DNA of 64,000 nt from Terriglobia bacterium (GCA_020072785.1 JAIQGG010000001.1:372001-436000), one strand, 5' to 3'. Positions 27,072 through 38,827 are shown, counted from the stretch's first letter. Program-made: numbers and translations. Notes: generated from the sequence alone by a model not told the origin.

Positions 27072-28010
27072 ATGGCCGAACTGCCCACTCTGCCGGCTGC
27101 TCCGCTCGGTCCGGAGGCCGCGCCCGCGCCGCCCTTTTGGCAGCGCCTGATGCGCGGCAATTTTTGGCTGGCCGCGGTGGTGCGGGTGATCCTGTACGGC
27201 GTGTTATTTGCCGGGATCGCCAGCGGCCTCAGCGCGCTCGCGCATTTTTTTCTCGGTCGGGGACACGCGCTGGGTGCACCGCGCGGTTTGTTTGTAGGCG
27301 AGTGCATTGGCGTAGCGGCGGCGCTGGGCGCGGCGCTGCTGATGGCCCTCCTGGAGAAACGCCGGCCCGGCGTCTACGGCCTTCCTCTGCAGGGGGCCTT
27401 TGGGAAATTGTTCTGGCAAGGCGCGCTGGCGGGCTTGGCGGAGATCAGCGTGCTCATGGCGCTGATCTCCGCGTGTGGCGGCTACTCCTTTGGCGGGCTC
27501 GCGGTGCATGGCCTGGAGCTGGCGCGCTGGGCCGGCTTTTGGGCGCTGCTCTTTGTCCTCGTCGGGTTGTTCGAAGAATTTCTCTTTCGCGGCTACGCGC
27601 AGTACACCCTGGGCGCGGGGATCGGTTTCTGGCCGGCGGCGCTGGTTCTTTCGGTGCTGTTTGGCGCCGGGCATCTGCGGAATCCCGGCGAAGGCTGGGT
27701 GGGGGCGCTGAGCATCGTGGAGGTGGGCATCGTCTTGTGCCTGACGCTGCGGCGCACCGGAAATCTGTGGTTCGCCGTGGGGCTGCACGCCAGCTTCGAT
27801 TTCGGCGAGACCTTTCTCTATTCCGTGCCCAATAGCGGTGTCGTCGCCGCGGGGCATCTTTCCAATGCGGCGCTGCATGGCCCCGCCTGGGTCACCGGCG
27901 GTACGGTGGGGCCGGAGGGCAGCCTTTTCAGTTTTCTGACCATGGGAATCATGTTCTACGCGATCCACCTGCTCTATCCGGCGCAAGAAGAAGTAACGCA
28001 TCCCCACTGA
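27072..28010 (+). CDS. CPBP-family intramembrane metalloprotease (Rce1-like)
   Basis: 312 residues with about eight transmembrane helices. The three CPBP motifs are present: EEFLFRG (GLFEEFLFRGYAQ), the second-motif histidine in LFGAGHLRNPGEG, and the third motif in GLHASFDFGETFL. Members are prenyl-protein or bacteriocin-immunity-type intramembrane proteases; here the substrate is unknown. Start ATG 27072 preceded by AAGGAGGCG (27058 onward), a strong ribosome-binding site. Confidence 0.88.
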   Translation: MAELPTLPAAPLGPEAAPAPPFWQRLMRGNFWLAAVVRVILYGVLFAGIASGLSALAHFFLGRGHALGAPRGLFVGECIGVAAALGAALLMALLEKRRPGVYGLPLQGAFGKLFWQGALAGLAEISVLMALISACGGYSFGGLAVHGLELARWAGFWALLFVLVGLFEEFLFRGYAQYTLGAGIGFWPAALVLSVLFGAGHLRNPGEGWVGALSIVEVGIVLCLTLRRTGNLWFAVGLHASFDFGETFLYSVPNSGVVAAGHLSNAALHGPAWVTGGTVGPEGSLFSFLTMGIMFYAIHLLYPAQEEVTHPH

Positions 28011-28050
28011 CAGTTTGTTCTAAGGGCAGGATTTGCTTGGCGGCTCGCTC

Positions 28051-29226
28051 TCAGTGCACGAGCTCCGAAGCGAAGACCAGGCGCACGCCCTGCGCTTCGA
28101 GCTGCGGCAGGAGCTCCCCGAGGGCCTGCAGCGTGGCCGGGTGCGGGTGCCCGATGGCGATCGCCTCGCCTTTGCTCCGCGCCGTGCGAATGGCCAGTTC
28201 CAGCTGCGCGCGCACCGCGGAGACCTCCGCGACGTCGTCGAGAAACGGCACGTTGCGAAACGCCGCGGGCAGCCCGGAGCGCTGCGCCGTCTCGTAAGCC
28301 ACGGTGGCGGCGGTGGTGCGGCTGTCGATGAAGAAGAGGTGGCGCTCGCGCAACACCGGCATCAGTTCGTCCATCAGCGCCGGATCGGCGGTGGCTTGCG
28401 AGCCCTGATGGTTGTTCACCCCCGCCACGTTGGGCACGGAGTCCAGCATGCGCGCCACGAGCGCCGCGACTTCGCCGGACGGCAGCCCGGGGCGGAGTTC
28501 GGCGGGCTCGGGTCTTTCTTCGCCGAGCGACTGCATGGGCAGGTGCAGCATCACCTGATAGCCGCGGCTGTGCGCCTCTTCGGCGATCTCCGCGGAGTGC
28601 GGATGATCGGGCAGGACCGAGAGCGTGAGCGGGTAGGGCAGGGCGAAGATGGCGTCCGCGGCGGCGCGGTCCTGGCCCAGGTCGTCGAGAATGATGGCCA
28701 GGCGGGCGTCGCCCAGCGCGGATTTCGGCGCCGCCGCGGAATTTGCCCGCGCGGCGATGGGCCAGATCACGTGGATGGTGTGCGTGAGCGCGCCGCCGCG
28801 GCGGTAGTCGAAACGCAGCAGCCCGCCGCTTTCCGCGCGCGGCTCCTGCGTCAGGCCGTGGCGCGTGGCCACCGCGCCGAGCGCCTGCAGCACGCGGGCC
28901 AGCGCCGCGCGCCGCGCCGCCTCTGAACCATCCGCGCGCAGCGTGATGTAGAGATGGTCGGGCGTATCGGGGCGGCTCTCGGCGGCGCGCAGGTTGCTGC
29001 GGATGTCCGTGCCGCGGGGCGCCGCGGAAGCCGCCGCGGACGCCAGTTCGCGGGTGATGGCGTGAATGCGGGACGCGCGCAGGCGTTCCTCCGGCTTCCG
29101 GCAGCCGGCCAAGCAGGCGAGAAAGAGAAGCGCCAGGGCAAAAAAAAGCGGCGCGCCGGAGAACAGGCGCGCCGCGGAAAAAACATCAGGTGCTGCGGAA
29201 AGTGGAGGCGCGGTGCGGCGGCCCAC
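28051..29226 (-). CDS. Divergent polysaccharide deacetylase, YibQ type
   Basis: 391 residues: lipoprotein-like or signal N-terminus (LFLACLAGCRKPEERLR, a possible lipobox LAGC), a variable linker, then the divergent deacetylase domain from ARLAIILDDLGQDRAAADAI, with LTLSVLPDHPHSAEIAEEAHSRGYQVMLHLPMQ, GVNNHQGSQATADPALM and FFIDSRTTAATVAYETA. The NNHQGS motif replaces the NHMGS usual in this family. It is six bases downstream of an S41-protease-like gene, the ctpA-yibQ arrangement known from proteobacterial envC-ctpA-yibQ clusters, so a cell-wall role is likely. Confidence 0.83.
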   Translation of the reverse strand: MGRRTAPPLSAAPDVFSAARLFSGAPLFFALALLFLACLAGCRKPEERLRASRIHAITRELASAAASAAPRGTDIRSNLRAAESRPDTPDHLYITLRADGSEAARRAALARVLQALGAVATRHGLTQEPRAESGGLLRFDYRRGGALTHTIHVIWPIAARANSAAAPKSALGDARLAIILDDLGQDRAAADAIFALPYPLTLSVLPDHPHSAEIAEEAHSRGYQVMLHLPMQSLGEERPEPAELRPGLPSGEVAALVARMLDSVPNVAGVNNHQGSQATADPALMDELMPVLRERHLFFIDSRTTAATVAYETAQRSGLPAAFRNVPFLDDVAEVSAVRAQLELAIRTARSKGEAIAIGHPHPATLQALGELLPQLEAQGVRLVFASELVH

Positions 29227-29232
29227 AGACGG

Positions 29233-30468
29233 CTAGGCGGCCTTCTTCGCCGGGGCTTTCAGGAGTTCCAGCGCTTTGCGCAGGATGGGATCTTCAGGAG
29301 AGAGCGGACGCGGCTCGGCCGGCGCTTCTTTCGCGGCCGGGGCGGCCGTTTCGTCGTCGCCGAGATCGCCGTCGCCGGCATCCGCGGCGGCGCGCACCAC
29401 CTCCGTGGGCAGCACGCCTTCCTCGAGAATGGGCTTGCCGTCGCGGTTGGCGTAGTTGGCCACCGTCAGGATGATCGCCGAGCCGTCCTCGAGCGGAATC
29501 AGCTTCTGCTCGGAGGCCAGGCCGAAAGTGCGCTCGCCCACGACATCGCCGCGATGATTCGCCGCGATCGCCGATGCGAACACTTCCGCCGCGCCCGCCG
29601 TGGTCGTGGAAATCAGCACGGAGACAGGATGCTTCCAGACCACTTTCGCGGGGTCCGCGGCAAAGGTCTGCCGGGAAACGGTCTGGCCTTGCAGCGTGGC
29701 CAGCGTGCCGGAGGGCACAAAGAGTTGCGCCAGGGCGATGGCTTCGGAAACCTCGCCGCGCCCGCAGTCGCGCACGTCCAGAATGACCTTGTGCAGGCCC
29801 TGCTTCTCCGCCTGCAGCAGGCGTTCGCGCACCTCGGCCGCGCGCCCCGCGTCTAGCGCGGGCAGGCGCAGCACCAGCGTATCCGGCTCGATCCTGGCGG
29901 TGACGATTTTCTGCGGCGCGAGCTTCTCGCGGACAATCTCCACGTCCTGCGGGTCGGTGCTCCCGCGGCGGATCACGGAAAGCTTCACGCCCGTGCCCGG
30001 CGCGCCGGAGAGCAGGTTGAGCGCCTGGCCCACGGACATGTCCCGGGTGGTGAAGCCGCCGATGGATTCAAAGATGTCCGCACTGTGAATGCCGGCCTTT
30101 TGCGCCGCGCTGTCCGGCAGAACCGAAACCACGATGATGTAGCCGTAGCGTTTGCTGAGCGTCAGCCCGCTCTCGCCCACCGCGGAGTTCTGCAGCTTCT
30201 GCTTGTACTCGGTATATTCGCGCGGCGTCAGGTAGCCGGACTGCGCGTCCAGGGATTCCAGCAGGCCGTGCAGCGAGCCCGCCGTTACCAGGTGCATGTT
30301 CGGAGTATCCACGTAATCCTGCTGGATCTTCTGCAGCACTTCGCTGTAGACGGTGAGCGAGCGGTAGGTCTTCTCGTCGTCGCTCTTGCCGAGCACGTGG
30401 CCCAGCCCGGCATAGCCGAAGACCAGGATGGACAGGCACAGCAGCGTAAGTTTCGTGAAACGATTCAT
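29233..30468 (-). CDS. S41 (CtpA-like) protease homologue lacking the catalytic dyad
   Basis: 411 residues: signal/anchor helix (LTLLCLSILVFGYAGLG), N-terminal helical region, PDZ domain (about 100-180, YIIVVSVLPDSAAQKAGIHSADIFESIGG) and an S41 protease core. In active CtpA the nucleophile lies in GGSASASE and the general base in TFGKGSVQ. Here the aligned sequences are TTTAGAAE (Thr290 for Ser) and TFGLASEQ (Leu317 for Lys). Both catalytic residues are therefore replaced, so it is probably a non-proteolytic PDZ scaffold. It is the first gene of the pair with the YibQ-like deacetylase. The repeat cluster at 30496-30756 lies upstream. Confidence 0.8.
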   Translation of the reverse strand: MNRFTKLTLLCLSILVFGYAGLGHVLGKSDDEKTYRSLTVYSEVLQKIQQDYVDTPNMHLVTAGSLHGLLESLDAQSGYLTPREYTEYKQKLQNSAVGESGLTLSKRYGYIIVVSVLPDSAAQKAGIHSADIFESIGGFTTRDMSVGQALNLLSGAPGTGVKLSVIRRGSTDPQDVEIVREKLAPQKIVTARIEPDTLVLRLPALDAGRAAEVRERLLQAEKQGLHKVILDVRDCGRGEVSEAIALAQLFVPSGTLATLQGQTVSRQTFAADPAKVVWKHPVSVLISTTTAGAAEVFASAIAANHRGDVVGERTFGLASEQKLIPLEDGSAIILTVANYANRDGKPILEEGVLPTEVVRAAADAGDGDLGDDETAAPAAKEAPAEPRPLSPEDPILRKALELLKAPAKKAA

Positions 30469-30495
30469 GCGATGTCCGTGGACTGCGTCAAAAAC

Positions 30496-30756
30496 GTTGA
30501 CCGCTGCGCGGTCACAGAAAATAATACTGGACCGCTTTGCGGTCTCACAAAATAAAGTATACCACCTTCACTTGCTTTCGACGCGCGCCCGGTACCCGGG
30601 AGAGCCGGAATGGGCCCCGCGCCGCCAGCGCTACAGGAATTCCTGTCGCCTGCGCAGCAGATAAATCCACAGAAGACCGAGCAGCGGAACCCAATGGCGC
30701 CTGGAGGAAAGTTGACCGCTTCGCGGTCACAAAAATAGTTGACCGCTTTGCCTCAC
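30496..30756. repeat. Cluster of four family A palindromic repeats
   Basis: Copies at 30496-30515 (GTTGACCGCTGCGCGGTCAC), 30527-30548 (variant), 30711-30730 (consensus) and 30738-30756 (GTTGACCGCTTTG, then degenerate CCTCAC). The last two have the 27-bp period. They fill the 455-base divergent gap (30469-30923) between the S41-like gene and lpxC, where no gene is visible. The promoters of both genes must lie among or beyond them. Confidence 0.88.
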
Positions 30757-30923
30757 AGAAGAAGAGGTCAATCAGGTGAGCCTAAGACACAGGGAATCGA
30801 GAAAACGTTGCATTTTTACAACACCTGATGGACAATCTCTCCTCGTCCGTCTGTAAGTACAAGAAAACACAGTGGAAATTGTATTCCAAACTGGACCCAT
30901 AAGTGCTTTATTATCAGGTACCA

Positions 30924-31856
30924 ATGTCCTTTCAGACCACTATCCAGCGGCCCGTGGAGATCTCCGGCATCGGACTACACACCGGCGTTCCGGGTCATGT
31001 ACGGCTGGTGCCGGCTCCCGCGGATACCGGGATTCTCTTCCGCCGCAGCGACCTGGACAATTTCCCGATCGAAGCCCAGGGGCACAACGTGGCCCGCGTG
31101 AGCTACGCGACGAGCCTCATGAAGCAGGGCGTGCTGCTTTCCACCACGGAACACCTGCTGGCCGCTCTCTATTCCAGCGGCATCGACAACATCTATGTGG
31201 ACATTGACGCTATCGAGGTGCCCATCCTGGACGGCTCGTCCGAACCGTTCATGGAGATGCTCGACAAGGCGGGCACCAGGCAGTTGCGGCGCAAGCGCCG
31301 CTACCTCAAGGTGCTCAAGCCGGTGGAGCTGGAAGAGCCGGATCCGCAGGTCGCCGGGCAGGTGCGGCGCATGGGCATCTATCCGGCCCAGGAATTTCGC
31401 CTGCGCTGCTACGTGGATTTCGCGCACCCCCTCGTGGGCCAGCAGGAAGTGGAACTGGTCGTGGGCCGGGAAGCTTTCCGGCAGTGGCTGTCGCGGGCCC
31501 GCACCTTCTGTTTCGAACGGGACATCGAGCCGCTCAGGGCCATGGGCCTGATCCGCGGAGGTTCCCTGGACAACGCCATCGTGTTGACCGACGATGGGGT
31601 GATGAACGGTCCGCTGCGCTTCGCCGATGAGTTCGGCCGCCACAAGGCGCTGGACCTGATCGGCGACCTGGCCCTCATGGGCCTGCCCCTGCTGGGCCGC
31701 GTGGTGGCCTACCGCGCCGGCCATGCCATGCATACCCAGCTGGTCAGCCGTCTCCTCGCCGATCCCTCCGCCTGGGCTATCACCACGGAAGCCCCGGCCG
31801 CAGCCCCGGCGCGCAGCGGTTTGTCCGCCCTGGCGCCCGCCGCAGCCACGGATTAG
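30924..31856 (+). CDS. lpxC: UDP-3-O-acyl-N-acetylglucosamine deacetylase
   Basis: 310 residues. Catalyses the committed zinc-dependent step of lipid A synthesis. Visible: the N-terminal FQTTIQRPVEISGIGLHTG, the first zinc histidine in STTEHLLAALYSSGIDN (His77), DGSSEPFMEML, CFERDIEPLRAMGLIRGGSLDNAIV, and the second zinc site FGRHKALDLIGDLALMG (His...Asp). The last ~40 residues are an Ala/Pro-rich tail. Start ATG 30924; a GTG at 30903 in frame is less likely. First gene of a housekeeping block running to purM. Confidence 0.95.
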   Translation: MSFQTTIQRPVEISGIGLHTGVPGHVRLVPAPADTGILFRRSDLDNFPIEAQGHNVARVSYATSLMKQGVLLSTTEHLLAALYSSGIDNIYVDIDAIEVPILDGSSEPFMEMLDKAGTRQLRRKRRYLKVLKPVELEEPDPQVAGQVRRMGIYPAQEFRLRCYVDFAHPLVGQQEVELVVGREAFRQWLSRARTFCFERDIEPLRAMGLIRGGSLDNAIVLTDDGVMNGPLRFADEFGRHKALDLIGDLALMGLPLLGRVVAYRAGHAMHTQLVSRLLADPSAWAITTEAPAAAPARSGLSALAPAAATD

Positions 31857-31931
31857 CTTCCCGCACCCCGGCCCGCGCAACGCATTGCCAAACCCCTCCC
31901 GGGTCACGCAGAATGCGATGTAGTCAGGGAA

Positions 31932-31978
31932 GTTGACCGCTTCGCGGTCACGGAAATAGTTGACCGCCTCGCGGTCGC
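31932..31978. repeat. Palindromic repeat family A, 27-bp-period dimer
   Basis: GTTGACCGCTTCGCGGTCAC (31932-31951) and GTTGACCGCCTCGCGGTCGC (31959-31978), between lpxC and glmU, ending 17 bases before the glmU start. Confidence 0.9.
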
Positions 31979-31995
31979 AGGGACAAAGGACAACC

Positions 31996-33456
31996 ATGGC
32001 CGCTTCCGATCTGGTCGTCGTCATTCTCGCTGCGGGCAAAGGCACGCGGCTGAAATCCAGCCTGGCGAAAGTGCTGCACCGCGCGGGCGGGCGCCCGCTC
32101 GTGGAGCACGTGGTGCGCGCCTGCCAGCCGCTCGGCGCAAAGAAAATCTGCGCCGTGGTGGGCCACCAGGCCGGGGAGGTCACTGCGGCGGTCGCCCCGC
32201 TGCGGGTGGAGACGGCGTTGCAGCAGCCGCAGCGCGGCACGGGCCACGCCATGCAGGTCGTGCGCCGCGCGCTGGGCCACGCCAAAATCGCTCTGGTGCT
32301 GCCGGGGGATGCCCCGTTGGTGCGCACTGAGACGCTGCGCGCCATGATCGCCGCGCACCGCGCCGGCCATGCCGCCGCCACCGTCCTCACCGCCGTGCTC
32401 GAGGATCCCTCCGGCTACGGGCGCATCGTCCGCCGCTCGGGGACAACGGTGGCCGCCATCGTCGAGGAATCCAAGCTCACGGAAGAGCAGCGCGCGATCA
32501 ACGAAATCAATTCCAGCATCTACTGCTTCACCCTGGAGAAGCTGTGGCCGGCGCTGGCCCAGGTCAAGCCGGACAACAAGCACCACGAGCTGTACCTGAC
32601 CGACGCCATCGCGCTTCTCAGCGCCAAGGGCGAAACAGTCCTCGCGCAGGTGGCCGCCGACGCCCAGGAAGTCCTCGGCTGCAATACCCGCGCAGACCTC
32701 GCCGAAGTCGATCGCATCTTCCGCGCCCGCAAGCGCGCCGCCCTGATGGACGCCGGCGTCACCATCCAGTTGCCGGAGACCGTGCTCATCGATCCCGACG
32801 TGACCGCCGGCGAGGATACGGTCATCGAGCCCTGCGTGCAACTCCTGGGCCAGACCCGGATCGGCGCGCGCTGCACCATCCGCACCGGCAGCGTGCTGCA
32901 CGACGCCGCGCTCGGCGAAAACGTGACCGTCGAAGCCCACTGCATGGTCTCCGAGAGCCGCCTGGACACCGGCGCGGTGATCGGGCCGTTCGCGCGGCTG
33001 CGCGGCGATACGCACCTCAAGCCCGGCGTGCGCATTGGCAACTTCGTGGAGCTGAAGAAGACTGTGGTCGGCGAAGGCGCCAAGGCCATGCACCTGACCT
33101 ACCTGGGCGACGCGCACATCGGCGCGAGGACCAACATCGGCGCCGGCACCATCACCTGCAACTACGACGGTTTCCACAAGCACCCCACGACCATCGGCAG
33201 CCGCGTCTTCATCGGCAGCAACACCGCGCTGGTGGCCCCGGTGCGCGTGGGCGACGCCGCCTATGTGGCCGCCGGCTCCACCATCACCGAAAACGTCCCG
33301 GCCGAAGCCCTGGGCATCGCCCGCGGCCGCCAGGTCAACAAGCCCGGCTGGGCCGCCCAGAAGCGCCGCGAACTCGCCGCCGCGGAGAAACCCATCAAGA
33401 AGCCCCCGCGCAAACCCGTCCGCCCCCGCAAGAAGGCCAGGCCCCGCAGGAAATGA
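31996..33456 (+). CDS. glmU: Bifunctional UDP-GlcNAc pyrophosphorylase / glucosamine-1-phosphate acetyltransferase
   Basis: 486 residues. N-terminal uridyltransferase with the nucleotide-binding LAAGKGTRLKSS and PGDAPLVR; C-terminal left-handed beta-helix acetyltransferase with repeated hexapeptides (VIGPFARLRGDTHL, NFVELKKTVVGEG, THLTYLGDAHIG, NIGAGTITCNYDG). Makes UDP-GlcNAc for peptidoglycan and lipid A. The C-terminus ends in an unusual Lys/Arg/Pro-rich tail (KKPPRKPVRPRKKARPRRK). Start ATG 31996; upstream in-frame codons run into the repeat. Confidence 0.95.
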   Translation: MAASDLVVVILAAGKGTRLKSSLAKVLHRAGGRPLVEHVVRACQPLGAKKICAVVGHQAGEVTAAVAPLRVETALQQPQRGTGHAMQVVRRALGHAKIALVLPGDAPLVRTETLRAMIAAHRAGHAAATVLTAVLEDPSGYGRIVRRSGTTVAAIVEESKLTEEQRAINEINSSIYCFTLEKLWPALAQVKPDNKHHELYLTDAIALLSAKGETVLAQVAADAQEVLGCNTRADLAEVDRIFRARKRAALMDAGVTIQLPETVLIDPDVTAGEDTVIEPCVQLLGQTRIGARCTIRTGSVLHDAALGENVTVEAHCMVSESRLDTGAVIGPFARLRGDTHLKPGVRIGNFVELKKTVVGEGAKAMHLTYLGDAHIGARTNIGAGTITCNYDGFHKHPTTIGSRVFIGSNTALVAPVRVGDAAYVAAGSTITENVPAEALGIARGRQVNKPGWAAQKRRELAAAEKPIKKPPRKPVRPRKKARPRRK

Positions 33457-33528
33457 GTCGAACACGTGCCCGGGAGCGTCGTGTGTTAAGATAGAGCTTC
33501 CCAGAACGCTTCAGGGAGCCACCAGCGC

Positions 33529-34233
33529 ATGAAATTTGGAGTCGTCGTCTTTCCCGGGTCCAATTGCGACCACGACGCGTTTTACGCCATCAGCAACGTC
33601 CTGCAGCAGCCTGTCGAATTCATCTGGCACCAATCCGAAAATCTGGCCCATTGCGACGCCGTCATTCTCCCCGGTGGCTTCTCCTACGGCGACTACCTGC
33701 GCACCGGCGCCATCGCCCGCTTCTCCCCGGTGATGAAGTCGGTCGAAAAATTCGCCAAAAGCGGCGGCCTGGTCCTGGGCATCTGCAACGGCTTCCAGAT
33801 CCTGTGCGAAGCGGGCCTCCTGCCCGGCGCCATGCTGCGCAACGCCGGCCTGCGCTTCATCTGCCGCCCCGTGCACGTCCGCGTGGAGCAGACCGACACC
33901 CCCTTCACCTGCGCCGCGCAGAAGCGCCAGATCCTGAAAATTCCCATCGCCCATTCCGACGGCAACTACACCTGCGACGCCGCCACGCTCGCCGAACTCG
34001 AAACCAACCGCCAGGTGATCTTCCGCTACACGACGCCGGACGGAAAAAACGATGCTGCCGGCAATCCCAACGGCTCGCTGAACAACATCGCCGGCATCTG
34101 CAACCGCGAACGCAACGTCGTGGGCCTGATGCCGCACCCCGAGCGCGCCGTTGAATCGGCGCTCGATTCCGCGGACGGCCTGGTGGTCTTCCGCTCCCTG
34201 GCCGAAGCGCTGGTCGGCACGGCCAAAGCGTAA
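33529..34233 (+). CDS. purQ: Phosphoribosylformylglycinamidine synthase, glutaminase subunit
   Basis: 234 residues, class I glutamine amidotransferase. Start [17 protein letters not shown], nucleophile Cys in [18 protein letters not shown], and the His-x-Glu end of the triad in [11 protein letters not shown]. Supplies ammonia to PurL for step four of purine synthesis. Start ATG 33529 with CAGGGAG upstream. It precedes purL; no purS was noticed in between. Confidence 0.95.
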   Translation: MKFGVVVFPGSNCDHDAFYAISNVLQQPVEFIWHQSENLAHCDAVILPGGFSYGDYLRTGAIARFSPVMKSVEKFAKSGGLVLGICNGFQILCEAGLLPGAMLRNAGLRFICRPVHVRVEQTDTPFTCAAQKRQILKIPIAHSDGNYTCDAATLAELETNRQVIFRYTTPDGKNDAAGNPNGSLNNIAGICNRERNVVGLMPHPERAVESALDSADGLVVFRSLAEALVGTAKA

Positions 34234-34336
34234 GGGAACGTGGCCCGTGTTTCATGACCCGGTAATTTTCGAGTTTTGCAGGAGCACGATGTATCGTGCC
34301 CCTGCGGTTTCTAGTCTTGGCAGGCGTTGAGGCGCA

Positions 34337-36635
<2,299 letters not shown>

Positions 36636-36640
<5 letters not shown>

Positions 36641-36655
36641 CCGCTTTGCGGTCAC
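36636..36655. repeat. Palindromic repeat family A, single copy overlapping purL stop
   Basis: GTTGACCGCTTTGCGGTCAC. Its TGA (36638-36640) is the purL stop codon, and it ends eight bases before the purF ATG. It occupies almost the whole purL-purF junction, so a hairpin there could affect purF translation. Confidence 0.92.
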
Positions 36656-36663
36656 ACATAGCA

Positions 36664-38148
36664 ATGACCAACTGGCACGACATTCCCGACGATCATTTCC
36701 ACGACGAATGCGGCGTGTTCGGCGTCTTCGGCCACCCCGAAGCGTCCAAGGTCGCCTACCTGGGCATCTACGCCCTGCAGCATCGCGGCCAGGAGTCCGC
36801 GGGGATCATCACCAGCGACGGTGGCGAGCTGCACGCGCACAAGGCCATGGGCCAGGTCGCGGAGATTTTCCAGCCCGGCGTGCTCGCCAAGCTTCCCGGC
36901 AGCTCGGCCATCGGCCACACCCGCTATTCCACCGCCGGCGACAAGGCCCTGATGAACGCCCAGCCCTTCGTCATCGACTGCAACAAGGGCAAGATCGCCG
37001 TGGCGCACAACGGCAACCTGACCAACGCCGGCGACTGGCGCCGCAAGCTCGAGCATCGCGGCTCCATCTTCCAGACCAACAGCGACACCGAAGTGATCGT
37101 GCACCTGGTGGCCAAATCCGCCTCCCGCAATCTTTCCAGCGCCCTGGGCGACGCCCTCAACCAGGTCGAAGGCGCCTATTCCCTGGTGGTGCTGACCGCG
37201 GAAGAGCTCTTCGCCGCGCGCGATCCCCGTGGTTTCCGCCCCTTGGTGCTGGGCCGGCTGGCCGCGCCCGGCGGTGGCGAAGCCTGGCTCATCGCCTCGG
37301 AAACCTGCGCGTTCGATCTGCTCAACGCCGAATACGTGCGCGAGATCGAACCCGGCGAGATGGTGCGCATCTCGCGTTCCGGCGTCGAATCCATTCACTT
37401 TGCTCCGGAAAAGCCGCGCCAGCAGTGCATCTTCGAGCATGTCTATTTCTCCCGCCCCGACAGCTTGATCTTCGGCCGCTCCGTGAATGATTCCCGCGAA
37501 ATGCTCGGCCGCCTGCTGGCCCGCGAGCATCCCGTGGCCGCGGACGTGATCGTGCCGGTTCCCGATTCCGGCGTGCCCGCGGCGGTGGGCTTCGCCATGG
37601 AGTCCCAGGTGCCCTTCCGCATGGGCCTGATCCGCAACCATTACGTCGGGCGCACTTTCATCGAGCCCTCCCAGGCCATCCGCGACTTCGGCGTGAAGCT
37701 CAAGCTGAACCCGGTGCGCGAACTGATGGCCGGCAAGCGCGTCGTCCTCGTGGACGATTCCATCGTGCGCGGCACCACCAGCAAGAAAATCGTGCGCATG
37801 GTGCGCGAAGCGGGCGCCCGCGAGGTGCACGTGCGCATCAGCTGTCCGCCCACGATTTCCCCCTGCTACTACGGCGTGGACACCCCCACGCGCGAGGAGC
37901 TCATCGCTTCCTCGCACACTCCCGCGGAGATCTGCAAATACCTGGGTGCGGATTCCCTGGGCTACATTTCGCTGGGCGCGCTGAAGCAGGCGGTGCACGA
38001 CACTGATGCGACGTTCTGCACCTCGTGTTACACCGGAGTTTATCCCACCGACCTCGTACAACTCGAAGTGCGGGAAAACTCGTCCAATGGTAAGGCGGGC
38101 GAAAGCCTCCAGGAAAAGACGTCCGTAACGGTGCCCCGTGAAAGCTGA
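36664..38148 (+). CDS. purF: Amidophosphoribosyltransferase
   Basis: 494 residues. First enzyme of purine synthesis, makes 5-phosphoribosylamine from PRPP and glutamine. The sequence HFHDECGVFGVFGHPEASK shows the N-terminal Cys16 that becomes the nucleophile after removal of a 15-residue propeptide. The PRPP-binding motif VVLVDDSIVRGTTSKK is intact. Cysteines in SCPPTISPCYYG and TFCTSCYTGVYP fit the iron-sulphur-containing subclass. Start ATG 36664 right after the repeat; no clear ribosome-binding site. Confidence 0.95.
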   Translation: MTNWHDIPDDHFHDECGVFGVFGHPEASKVAYLGIYALQHRGQESAGIITSDGGELHAHKAMGQVAEIFQPGVLAKLPGSSAIGHTRYSTAGDKALMNAQPFVIDCNKGKIAVAHNGNLTNAGDWRRKLEHRGSIFQTNSDTEVIVHLVAKSASRNLSSALGDALNQVEGAYSLVVLTAEELFAARDPRGFRPLVLGRLAAPGGGEAWLIASETCAFDLLNAEYVREIEPGEMVRISRSGVESIHFAPEKPRQQCIFEHVYFSRPDSLIFGRSVNDSREMLGRLLAREHPVAADVIVPVPDSGVPAAVGFAMESQVPFRMGLIRNHYVGRTFIEPSQAIRDFGVKLKLNPVRELMAGKRVVLVDDSIVRGTTSKKIVRMVREAGAREVHVRISCPPTISPCYYGVDTPTREELIASSHTPAEICKYLGADSLGYISLGALKQAVHDTDATFCTSCYTGVYPTDLVQLEVRENSSNGKAGESLQEKTSVTVPRES

Positions 38149-38827
38149 AGCAAAAAACAAAAATTCCGAAGCCTCGCTGTCGATGAGCAAGCGCGTCCAG
38201 AGCGAGGTCATCGCCTGGCTGTGGGTTGCCGCCATCTTCCTGCTCATCAACGGCACGGTCGGCCAGGCCCGCGTCATCCCCTCGGGCTCCATGGAGCGCA
38301 CCCTGCTCGTCGGCGATCACCTGATCATGAGCCGCCTGGGCTACGACGCCGGCGTGCCCTTCACCCACTGGCACGTGCCCCTGTGGCGCAATCCCTACCG
38401 CCAGGAAATCGTGATCTTCAAGCCGCCTTTCGCCCCGGACACCCCCGACTACGTCAAGCGCGTCATCGGCCTGCCCGGCGACACTCTGGAGATTCACGGC
38501 GGCGCGGTGTGGATCAACGGCAAGAAGCTCAACGAGCCCTATCTCGACGGTCCCATGGATCCCCAGGAGCATTTCGGGCCGCTCACGGTGCCGCCGGACA
38601 ACTACTTCGTCATGGGCGACAACCGCCAAAACTCCTACGACAGCCGTTACTGGGGCTTCGTGCCGCGCCATGCGATCATCGGGGCGCCGGTGCTGATTTA
38701 CATGTCCCTGAATGCGCCCCCTTCGGCCTGGGAGCCGGGGCAGTTTCGCGAGCGGATCTTTGCCTACGCCAACGCCGTGATTCATCCGGGCCTGGTGCGC
38801 TGGAAGCGCCTGTTCCATACGTTTTAA
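38138..38827 (+). CDS. lepB: Signal peptidase I
   Basis: 229 residues: one N-terminal membrane anchor (EVIAWLWVAAIFLLING), the catalytic Ser51 in IPSGSMERTLLVGD and the general-base Lys107 in YVKRVIGLPGDTLE, and box E-like GDNRQNSYDSRYWGFV. Removes signal peptides outside the inner membrane. The GTG start at 38138 overlaps the purF stop by 11 bases; an ATG at 38183 is an alternative. Its place inside a purine operon is unusual but it reads in the same direction with overlap. Confidence 0.93.
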   Translation: MKAEAKNKNSEASLSMSKRVQSEVIAWLWVAAIFLLINGTVGQARVIPSGSMERTLLVGDHLIMSRLGYDAGVPFTHWHVPLWRNPYRQEIVIFKPPFAPDTPDYVKRVIGLPGDTLEIHGGAVWINGKKLNEPYLDGPMDPQEHFGPLTVPPDNYFVMGDNRQNSYDSRYWGFVPRHAIIGAPVLIYMSLNAPPSAWEPGQFRERIFAYANAVIHPGLVRWKRLFHTF

